Below, piece by piece: positions 11,701 to 20,700 of a DNA stretch of 64,000 bases. The position numbers and the translations under genes are program-made. Under the pieces are notes generated by a model that did not search any database, was not told the DNA's origin, and saw only the letters and a list, made by a program, of their open reading frames with translations. Source of the DNA: Leptasterias polaris (lineage: Eukaryota; Echinodermata; Asteroidea; Forcipulatida; Asteriidae); assembly GCA_037783415.1 (NCBI GenBank), contig JAZGTN010000022.1:8220001-8284000 (forward strand), written 5' to 3'. How positions within the stretch are numbered: position 1 is the first letter of the stretch; each line of letters opens with the position of its first letter.

Positions 11701-14700
11701 ATCTCCACCATTGGAGCTACAATGTTAAGTCTGTCTCGCCTGCCTTTAGTCCCGAAGGGAAGCCATTTACCCTGTCGCGGCATCTTCCCTTTATTCTTGC
11801 GGATACGCACGATATGTCTAGAAGCAGCATCTATGGACTTAACGCAGTCATGCCAAAGATTTTTTTTCTGATCGTCGGCAGCAGGACACAATTTGAAAAC
11901 GGCATCTGTCAAGGCCTGCATGCGGATGGGATCCAAAGCGGCCGGTTTTCTCCAGCCACTGCAGTTACAGATACACCTCTCATCGTCTGTAAACAGGACA
12001 TCGGCAAGTCTGCGGGCAATTGAACCCCTGTCTTTCACATAAGGAGTGAGCGAAATCAGTATGTCTTGTTTCACTTCGAGGCGGGTAACACTGCCATTTT
12101 CGTTCTTTTCAAGAACATTCAGCACGTTCTGAATTTTTGGAGGAAGGCTTTCAAAGATGGCAGCAGAGTAGATGACAGGCTGCAGTTGAGATTGGTCAAA
12201 TAGTTCAGACTCTTCCCCCGTATGTGGTGTTGCCTGATTGCTGGGGTCTTTACTGTTTTTCAAATTGTGCATTGCAAGCTGCTCCATCTCAGCTCTTACT
12301 TTTGAGCCACCTTTATACCGCATCAGAGTTTGATAGTCATATTTGTCACTTGCAGGGGGCTGAGTTGAGAACCCTGAAGTTGGTGATTCACCCAAAGAAC
12401 GTGGGTAGACAACTTTGGGTTTGAGCATTGTCGGAGGGCTTGAATGCTCATGAGGTGTCTCCAGGAATGGACTGTGAAACTCTTGACTAAGCTGTGCAAG
12501 AGTTTGGGATGGAAACCTACTACATGTAGGTGATTGTATATCCGGGGTAGTTCCTTGCAACGAATCCTGAGATGAATATGCTAAAGAAACTGGAAAAGGA
12601 CTTAATGATGGTGATGGCTGACCTGGCTTCAACTCCTTATTGATCAAATGCTCCAAGATCTTCTTGACTTTGCATTCTAGTACATTGATCCGTTTCAGAC
12701 AAGCAGCACAACAGTTGCTGTGGGTTTCTTGATTAGGCTCTTCTGAAGATGAACTTAAGGTTTGTTTGGGAGGAGTTTGAATCTTGGGATCGGGTGCTTC
12801 TGCTGCTGCAGCAGTCACTTGAGATCTGGCAACAGCCACCTGCGAGCCAACACTTGCAAGATTCACTGGAGGAAAACTTGAGATGCTTGTGGGGAGATTG
12901 TTGGTAAGGCTCCCTCCACCGGAACCCAAAGGCAAAGCAAAGGGGAATGTCTGAGAGGTGAGCATGCCTGTGTGTGGCTCAAAATTTGGCGTCTGTATGA
13001 ATGAGGATAAGCCTGGATGTAAAGTGGTATTAATGAGCGGATTTGCCTGTAAGTGCCATCCAGGAGGCACGGCATGCATTACGCCTCCCAGCGGCGTTCC
13101 AGCATAAACAGGGGAGTCCCGGACCCGAAGCGGAACACCACTTCCCTGAACCATCAAGGATCCTTCAGACAATTGAGAAAACTGCTTGCGTTGGAGCTCC
13201 AACTTCTTCTGCAGTTTCTCCATGGCGAAACGGCTGACCTCCACTAACTCCTCCAATGTGTGCTCCTTCGTTTCTTTTCCATGCTGCTTGCTGTCTAGAA
13301 GGCTGTAGCCAAGGCTAGGAGGGCTCACTACTGCATGTCTGTTCCATGGATTCTGTACAAAAAGGAAAGAAATGCAAATAGAGGAAACTGATATAGGCAT
13401 TAGAGAATTGGTTCCACTCTATAAAGGATGGTCTTTCAAGGTACAGTATTTGTAATCAGTTGTCTTTGATCAGGTAGCCTAAAGCTAAAATATTTCAATT
13501 GTTTCTTGCCTTAATTGTGTATTATCCATTTTTAGGTAAGTTCTGCACAGCCAAACCAACAATAGGGTCAGATGACATGTACCGTACTCATATTTTGGGG
13601 AGTTTATTTGTATTGAAGTTTAATGACATCCAAATGTTATTATTCAATGATTAATTCAATAAGAAAGAAAAAGAATTCTCTTAAGATATTTTATGCTTGG
13701 AAAGTACATTCCCTCTACAAAAACCACTTAAAGTGATATTGTATGCTCAACATTTGAACAGCAAAAGGAAACAATAAAAGATCAAGTTGTGACTTACCCT
13801 GCGTTCTGCTGTTGCCGAATGGTTGGCGCCGACAGGGGCACCGATGGGGGAACCAATGACGAATTGAGGCAGGGCATTCAGCGTGCCATGGTGGATGAGG
13901 TTGTACTTAGTCTACATAATGGGGGAAAAGATGGTCCGGCTGTTAAGTAGAGGCTCATGAGTAGCCGGACCATTAACAAGGGTCTGCAAGGAGTGCCTAA
14001 AGTGTGGGGGGGGGGGGGTCTTTTGTCTTGATATGGAATTATGTATCTCCTGAGCTAGTCTGACCAAATATCCGGCCTTTTCAAGCTTCAGCCAGAATTT
14101 ACACATTTAAGCATCTTCCGATTGTTTAGAAATTTGCCTACAATTTCATCTTTTAGAGGGCAATGCCATTTTCATTTTGCAAAGATTTCTATTGGAATAT
14201 CTTTTATTCTATGGGAAACATTTGAAGGGTGCCAAGGCCAAAACCGGACTCCCTGGCCTCAGTGAAATTCCAGGCCTGTAATGTTGGGTGGGCCTGCTCC
14301 GCCATCCAATATTACAACCTAAACCACTCTATATTAACCCTCCTGCAGTTATTCAGATTATTTAGAGCATTCCAGGTTTTAACCTAACCATTTATTTGCT
14401 AATTTATGGAAGGGGATATTAAACCAAGTTAAAATTTTATCACAAACAATTCAAAAATGTTGATGAGCCGTTGTTGGTGATCTAGATGTTTACTGAAAAG
14501 ACTTCCCAATTTCATGAAGCAGCTAAGCACAAAATATAAACCCTGCAATACTACGCACAGACAAAACAAACAAACTTTACACAGACTACTATCCTAAATC
14601 TCACACGGTTATTATTTACTCAAGACAGGCTCCCTATTTATGTGTCTTGTGGCGTGTCATGGCCGAGTGGTTTTGGGGACCTGACTCAAGCACTGGTGTT

Positions 14701-17598
14701 TCTGATCAGCAGAGTGCGGGTTTGAGTCCCAATCTCGACACTTTTGTCCTTAAGCAAAAGACATCACCATTACTGCGTTGCCTTCAGATGGGGCATAAGC
14801 TGTAGGTCCCGATTGTTGTGTAATTTATGTAAAAGAACCCAGTTACAATTATTGCTATTACACTTTGCCCCTGTGTTTCTGGCAGTGGCTGCTGAATGTG
14901 CCGCAATGCCTTGTAAACCGTTAAAAAGGCGCTACAAAAATTGGTCTCATCATTTAAAACATTCAAAAACCTGTCTGAAAGGTTTCTGTTTCTTCAAATG
15001 AGTACCGGTATATACGTGTGCTATATAGGACTATACTATTATAAATTTTATTATCAAAGCCGAAACATACATTTTCTCAGAAAACTTTCTCAACAAAATA
15101 TTTGGGGATCAAGGTTATCCGTACGAGTAACAACAGACATGATGTGCAGCCAGATACTGAGGGGATAAATCTGTGTACACCATCATGCGTGATACTTCAC
15201 AAAGAAAATGGCGGCAATCGCCCACCATGCCCCTGATCATTGCCTTGGTGCCCTTAGCATTGCCCCAATGGAAATCTAAATTGTCTTCATTGATGGAGCC
15301 TTTACCTCGGAAAAAAGAACAAAGCATCCGACTGCATCATGTTCTTGAGTTTGTAGCTCTAGAACTGTACCACAGGCAATGCAATAGTGAATAGACTCAT
15401 AAAATTTTCTCTAAAAAGGCTAGTGTTTCAGTGACTACAAGTATAAAAGAAAAGGCTGGTTATACAACTATTCAATTTGTATTTACCACACAAACAAAGA
15501 ATCCTTTTCCAAGGCCATGTCTGAAATAGCAGCTGCGGCGGCTGTTACTGACGGTGTTGCCATGAGTAGCCTATGCTTCAATGCAGGTTAATGTGGCAAC
15601 CAAGCCATAGCCACAGCCATAAATTAAGACACAGCCTCACTTTATAGTTGCCTACATCCACACTAAACTTTTATATTAAGAGCACCCTTATTAACTCCCC
15701 TTAATGCAATGCAAGATCATGTACCACATATTGTGGTCCTTGCTGTGAAAACAACACTTTTTATACATGTTAGTATCTTACAAAAAAACAATCTTCCTCA
15801 CCGTTGCTGGTTTCTGCTTCTTGGATGTTGGCTCATCATCTTCATCATCGGAATTCATCTGCAAATTGAAGACAAACTGTCATCATGAAAAGATTCATTC
15901 TTATTGTTTTGTTTCTTTCTGGGCTTGTTCCCCCACGTTCACATCCCTGACAATCAGCTTTACCACCGTTTTAACAATGAAAACATTAGCATTGAGCTAT
16001 TGTTTGACGTTCACCAACCTGTGGCAGTGATGGAGCAGTAATCTTGATGGGTTGATTTGATCGCTTCTTTGGCAGAGGAAGGTTCAAGGACCCAAGCCTT
16101 CCAAGAGAAGACGACTCTTGATGAACATTGGGTGGTTGTTTCCTCTCAACCTCTTCTGAAAAAGTAAGCAAATTGGTTGGGGTTTAATACAAACTAAGTA
16201 ATTCAGCCAATATCAACGACTAAAAAATGACAAGATTTTAACATGAAATTACATTGTTTTATAACAACACACCAACACACACTGTTCTATACACTTAATC
16301 GTATTCTTCAACACTGTAAATAACACTGTGTGGACGTGTGTAAGTCCACGTAGTGTTTCAAGTCCCTACATTATGTGGACCTCTCTTGTTCTCAGGTCCA
16401 CACTTCGTATGTAGCGTTAAAACACTGGTGTTTACATCCAGCTAATCAACCAATAGGCGTAGTGGTTGGCCGGTGAACACTGCCCACACTAGAGAGCCAG
16501 GCATTTGGAGGGGAAATTACGAATACATCAAACAGCCCACTGGAATAGCTGGAATAACTGGAATAATCCCCCACTATCTGTCTCTCAATGCCCTCAGTGT
16601 ACCCCAAGACAAGCTCAAGTCCTGTTTAGTTACACCCCAAGTACTCTCATGTTCTCCTCAGAATCCCTTTGTTTCCAATTTGCTTGTAGAAATTATGATT
16701 TCACTTAATAAAGCAGTTGTGTTATTGTAGTTTGGTCATTCTACTGTTTATTGTCAGTGTATTAATGTTCCGTTAACTTTTTGTTTAGCTGTTGTAATAT
16801 TTTTATCCACAAGCCCTGTTTTTTAAATTCTGCCTCTATTGTAATTTTGTCCAGTTAGATGGACTAAAATATTTGATGCACGCATGTATGATGATGTTGT
16901 GGAAAAAACATTGAATTGAATTGAATAAAAACGACTTGATTTCAAGTCTTTAGTTTACAATGGCGCTGTTCAGTCAGCAATGGCATCCCGTAATATGGAG
17001 CACAAACTAATTCAAGACAATATTGTGAAGACATTCAACATTTTCTTGTGAACACTTGTACATAAGTTGGGGGGGGGGGGGGAGTCAAATTGCACACTTT
17101 TAAAAATGTGGTCATCTGTAAAACTTAAAAGGCCCCTCTAAAAATAAGAAAGGATTAACATGGGAAGTTATGTGTATACTGACTCTGTTTGTGTCTCATT
17201 AGTCATTGGTAATTGTATTCTTAATAACAAGAGAAGACAAAATTAATTATAACTAAACTTAAACGTCAATAAACGCAAGAGGGCGCTCTTCAAAGGTTTC
17301 CTAAGCAATTTGTATACGAAATCGAAGGCAAAGCACAGCTAATTGTTCAGCAAACCTACCACTGATTCCACCATTTTAAAGAGTGAAGATTCTACCTACC
17401 TGGGGTATTAATTTTAGAAGATCTAGGAGCCGGTAATGAAAAGAATAATGTAGATTTTGAGGCCTTTCGATCCGAATTTGAAGAATCGGCCGTCGACAAC
17501 GTCGACCCGACTTCTGCTGCCTCAACGTAGTCTTCAATTTTATCATCATCTCCCGAGTTTTCATCGTCGCTGCTGGAGTAATAATTTACTAAAGACAT
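2754..17598 (-). CDS. PRCC: PRCC homologue (proline-rich mitotic checkpoint control factor), complete, seven exons
   Basis: Exons, 5' to 3' on the minus strand: 17598-17400, 16155-16019, 15858-15802, 6297-5539, 4878-4732, 3781-3716, 2840-2754. All junctions are GT-AG and all phases agree, giving 1452 coding bases (483 residues; human PRCC is about 490). The start MSLVNYYSSSDDE matches the conserved PRCC N-terminus. A basic-acidic DDEDDEPTSKKQK block leads to LSGLFAMLPKPRN and IKETNRILIPH, the PRCC signature. A low-complexity S/P/Q/Y region follows. The C-terminus is the most conserved part: FQRLMGKRN, DWMTKSLTEEK, RKHQITFLAHQAKEREL and a final QMKYGF. PRCC is a nuclear protein linked to pre-mRNA splicing and, in humans, to MAD2L2 and renal carcinoma fusions. 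Intron 3 (15801-6298) contains a BEN-domain gene on the same strand. Confidence 0.93.
3871..4062. repeat. Paired C homopolymers in PRCC intron 5
   Basis: Uninterrupted C runs lie at 3871-3894 and about 4040-4062; on the PRCC sense strand they are G runs. Open frames over them are glycine artefacts. Such runs are prone to length error in sequencing. Confidence 0.85.
4326..4668. repeat. 57-bp minisatellite in PRCC intron 5
   Basis: Five nearly identical 57-base units start at 4326, 4383, 4440, 4497 and 4554. A sixth at 4611 diverges after about 40 bases. Each starts TAGTCTTTAATTCAAGACGT and contains AACCTGCAGCATGACACTAC. It ends about 65 bases from PRCC exon 5. It does not extend into coding sequence. 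Confidence 0.95.
6455..6672 (-). repeat. SINE body, same family as 21064-21385
   Basis: Read on the minus strand, this shares segments in the same order with 21064-21385: CTCCACCCAGGAGTA-like, GAGTAACC, ATGGACTGGCATCC, the AATGCCATTGAAACCAGATG part, and a terminal GGCTCGGGACAGACTT. The tRNA-like head is not evident here. It lies in PRCC intron 3. Confidence 0.6.
6935..7215 (+). repeat. Dispersed repeat A
   Basis: Shares long stretches in order with 58965-59230: TGTCAAAGACCAG, TCCACACTT, ACCTGTGAAA, TATATGTTTT, and the AGCAAAACTRTTT region. A weaker relative is at 25555-25640. No coding sequence is seen. A high-copy non-coding element is the simplest explanation. Confidence 0.6.
7388..7728 (-). 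repeat. Apparently full-length tRNA-derived SINE with TTTA-repeat tail
   Basis: Read on the minus strand it begins with a tRNA-like head: GGTGGCATGGTTGGCTTGTG (A box) and, about 45 bases on, GGTTCAATACCC (B box). It has a body containing GGTTTTCCTCCC and ends in a TTTATTTATTTATTTATT tail. Its GC content is much higher than the surrounding intron. Four open frames here, on both strands, are by-products of this element. No target-site duplication was clear. Confidence 0.75.
8459..8985 (-). mobile_element. 3' end of a non-LTR (CR1/L2-like) retrotransposon, partly duplicated in tandem
   Basis: The minus-strand frame 8740-8459 reads RTYSTVGDHAFQAHAPQLWN, then ELPQYIRCSPSLDAFKKALK and THLFE before a stop. 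This is the typical end of a LINE reverse-transcriptase ORF2: TYGxxAF...APxLWNxLPxxIR...SLxxFKxxLKTHLF. The segment 8543-8766 recurs at 8767-8985 with high identity and a 4-base gap in TTTATTTACCGG versus TTTACCGG. The upstream copy lacks the LWNELP end. It is a dead fragment in PRCC intron 3. Confidence 0.8.
11202..13911 (-). CDS. Protein with two BEN domains, nested in PRCC intron 3; 5' end not found
   Basis: Two exons: 13911-13798 (38 codons, acceptor CCCATTATGTAG, donor AGG|GTAAGT) and 13352-11202 (716 residues plus TGA), joined in phase 0. The large exon has an early coiled coil (about 13262-13170, HTLEELVEVSRFAMEKLQKK). A long S/P/T/Q-rich linker follows, then a Cys cluster with a short coiled coil (CCAACLKRINVLECKVKKI). 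Two BEN modules come next, near 12130-11800 and 11665-11350. Each has the BEN pattern: a RLxDxLF or QLTDTLF helix, a LDPxRMxAL helix, then the xFKLCPA or xFKICPA and LWxxC helices. BEN domains bind DNA or chromatin proteins and usually act in repression. The tail holds LIKTEQC, a possible SUMO site. The first exon has no ATG and starts in phase 0, so a coding exon is missing upstream. It may be separate or may be shared with PRCC. Confidence 0.85.
14652..14962 (+). repeat. tRNA(Leu/Ser)-like SINE
   Basis: Head GGCGTGTCATGGCCGAGTGG with the later GTTTGAGTCCCAATC B box, the shared GTTTCTGATCAGCAGAGTG block, a body with AAAAGAACCCAGT, and an end with CTTGTAAACCGTT and GGCGCTAC. The same order occurs at 37981-38285 and, inverted and truncated, at 61430-61592. 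I remember this family as abundant in echinoderm genomes. Confidence 0.8.
16300..16450. repeat. Short inverted-repeat region in PRCC intron 1
   Basis: AACACTGTGTGGAC and GTCCACGTAGTGTT (12 of 14 pairs) flank an 8-base loop near 16323-16358. Related GTCCACAC and AACACTGGTGTTT pieces follow. This suggests a small foldback element; its outer ends were not fixed. Confidence 0.45.
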
Positions 17599-17715
17599 CG
17601 CCGATTAAGCAACATATGCCAAAAATGTGTGAAATGGTGGAAGAACAACACAATGAGTTGTTTTTAACGGATAATCAAACCACAATCAATCCTTCCAACA
17701 CCACTTAATGCATGT
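17599..17715. promoter_or_regulatory. Probable divergent promoter region between PRCC and the acidic-protein gene
   Basis: Only 117 bases separate the PRCC ATG (17598, minus) from the first candidate ATG of the plus-strand gene (17716). Even if translation starts later, the gap is under about 350 bases. Both 5' UTRs and a shared promoter would have to fit here. No TATA box or initiator was identified with confidence. Confidence 0.4.
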
Positions 17716-20700
17716 ATGGCTTCCAACCACCCTGCTGATAAACTTTTCGGTTATAAGAGGATAGAGGAGAGGACCAGACTGCGGGAAAGAGCCTCAGTCA
17801 TTCTTGTCTCGAGAGGGCGTAAGTTCATGTAAATAACACGAAAACAGATTTGGACCAGATTTGGCGGGATGCAAAGTTAGGGAAAATCCCTCGTCAGTTC
17901 TTGATGAAATGTATTTTACATTGGCATGGTCTGAGCAGGTTTGTACATTTCTGTGTCTAAACATGTCTGTAATTAAAACACTAGCTAAAAACTGGTGGTA
18001 GAACCTTGGAGCTAGAGTAGATCTAGCTAGTATAATTTAGTAAATATTAATAATGGCTATTCGTCATGACGTATGTAGGCCTACATGACATTTGTTTTTG
18101 TTTTATTATAAAATTAAAAATAATTGTTAATGTTTTGTTACCATGGTTACCATGGAGGTAGGGTGTTACTTACACTACTCACTAAGTATATTTTTTGCTG
18201 TTGTGTCGTTTGACATATTTTTTATATGTTTTTTTGTTTGTATAATGTTCCACCACGCACTGCACATCACTCGCATAAAATGAATTGGTTTTGTTAGTTT
18301 TAAATGTTTACACTATCTCTACCACTTCAGGATTTCAGGATTTTCTCAAAACATCCTTGAGTCTTCACATTTTCTTGGGAGAAGAGAGGCAGTAGGCCCT
18401 AACCAAAGGGAGAAAGAAATAAAACTTTTTTTTTGTAGTTCCAGCAGTAGTGATGCACAGACAGAGTCTGTAAACGTGCTGAATTGTAACATCTGGGAGG
18501 TTCTGGGAGTTTCAGGAAGTTTCACATTTGTCAAATATCATCCCTGTTAATTATTGTTGTAGCTTCAAATCTTGTGTTTCTTCCTCAGGTGTGGTTTATA
18601 TAGTTTGGCTGAGGGAACTGTCTTCATTTTGTTTTCTGGCCAGTTAGGAACTGAGAAGGTCAACAATTTCACAATGGCAGGTGTACAGGTATAGATAACA
18701 TGTGTTTTCAACATCTTGTGTAAAAGTACAATTGTTATAAATATCAATTTTTATTCAAAGACAGTATATTTAAGGAGATACCCTTACAATGCCGCTACCC
18801 AGGTTGTATCTTAAATTGCAATAGCAATAGCTGCAATAGCAGCATACCACTGTATTACTTCTAACTTGCGCCCCTGAGCAAATATATTGACAAAATAGGG
18901 AGACTGCCAACATAAGCCTCAGTTGGTACAGTCGTTTGACCAGTTCCGGATCATTGACCAGTTCCGGATCATTGACCAGTTCCGGATCACTTAAACTTTG
19001 CAACAGCCACATAATTAAAATACTTCTCACATTACCAATTTCTGTTGATATATGTGAAGAATACCATCCATTAAACCAACAAACCCCCAAAAAGGTGCCA
19101 AACATCATCGACAAATAAATTATGGCAATTTTTCTGAAGTTTTTCGGTGATAATGATCATTATTTATTTTTTATTTTTTGGGTTGAAAAACGCTGTTAAA
19201 ACTTCTCACCTTTCAAATTTGAACGCCAGGGCGAATAACATTTATGTAAAATGCTAAGAGTGTGTAAAAAATATTTCACGTAAATACTGAGCAGTCGCTT
19301 TTTTTTTTTTTTTACGTTAAAATTACCGAAATCGTTTGTTGGGAGGCATCGTACCCTTGCCCAGTTCCGGATCACTCAATATGTTGGTGCGTAAAATGGT
19401 GGCGCACTCAGTACAGTTAGTTAAAATCATACGGCTGTTGTAGAAAGTTTAGTCATTTCAGCTGCACTGGAAGCGTGCATTTTTATATTTCAAAGCATGT
19501 AAAACTACATGTACTTCATGCAACAGCCGTCGATAACATTGCATGTATTTTCAGTTTTATGGGCGGCGGGAGTATGCAATGGGTTTGCAATAGAGGGCGC
19601 GCTACTGATTCGGAATAGATTCAACCGATCCGGAACTGGTCAAACGGGTGACGATACTTTTCTTGAAGCCACTTCAAAAGTATTACTTTTTTTTTGACAA
19701 TGGATACTTGGTGAGTGTTATGACATGTGTAGGTAAATTGATCGACTTTTGTTTATTTAAAATGTTAAAGTGAATGCAACAAAAACATTGTGAATTCAAA
19801 AAGTGATCCGGAACTGGTCAAACGACTGTAGAGCAGGATCAAACCCCACTCTTGTCAATTTTTTTTGTTCACCCTGAATTGAAGAATGTTTACCTAGTCA
19901 GTTTTTCCTTGTGGTGTATTTACTTGACAAATTTATAGTTAACACATAATGTTGAAGCTGTATTTGTCATCTGTCGGTTCAAAGTGAAGTAATTAAGAAG
20001 ATTTTCTATAGCAGTTGTCTATATGAAAACTTTCATAATTCATGTATTTAGGTTGAATTCAAAATAAAAATTCAGATTAAAAAGTACTTCGATTTCCAGG
20101 GGTGAGAAATGTCAGACTGTTATCAAATTTAGATCTTTTTTGTGTCTGCATGGTGAAAAGGTGCTTCTATTTTCTTCGGATGTATTAAGAAATCATGCTC
20201 TTTGATCTACTTTTCATAGCACTGTGGATAGTGTTCCCAGCGGCTCCTTGATATCTATAACCAACTCCAGGGGTTGTCAAAAGGTGAAGATGCCATCATT
20301 CCAACAAACATGTACCACCTGAAATTTTGAAGCTATTTTCAAACCTTTTTGTCAGCAATGACTTTCACCTCTGAACTTCAATCACAACTAGACCTAAGAT
20401 TTGAATCAGGATACAAAATATTAGTAAATTAAGAAATGTTCTTGTTTATTCCCAATATTAGGTGTCACCATGTTCTCCCTTTTATACACAAAGTCGGCGT
20501 TCAGGTAGACTAAGAGAGAAGTCACATCGTTGTTTCTCATTGCCGAGTCGTGAGGAGGTCTTTGAGACTATAGCACCAGATGACGAGACTCCCTCCAAAC
20601 AATACAGTCACCTCAGACCAAGAAAACTCATCAACAACTTCATCAAAGAGTTAGTATTACAATGTGTGAATTCCTTGGGTTCAAATGCAAAAATTAGTCA

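Noticed and set aside
15115..15327. Minus-strand ATG frame with a GTAAAG donor as possible first exon of the BEN gene
   Set aside because: It ends in phase 1, whereas the BEN exon at 13911 needs phase 0, and the sequence overlaps dispersed repeat C.
15530..15600. Minus-strand ATG frame (MATPSVTAAAAA) as a start exon
   Set aside because: Related sequence is found at 48190-48260 and 23690-23800, so it is a dispersed repeat; the frame stops after about 25 codons.
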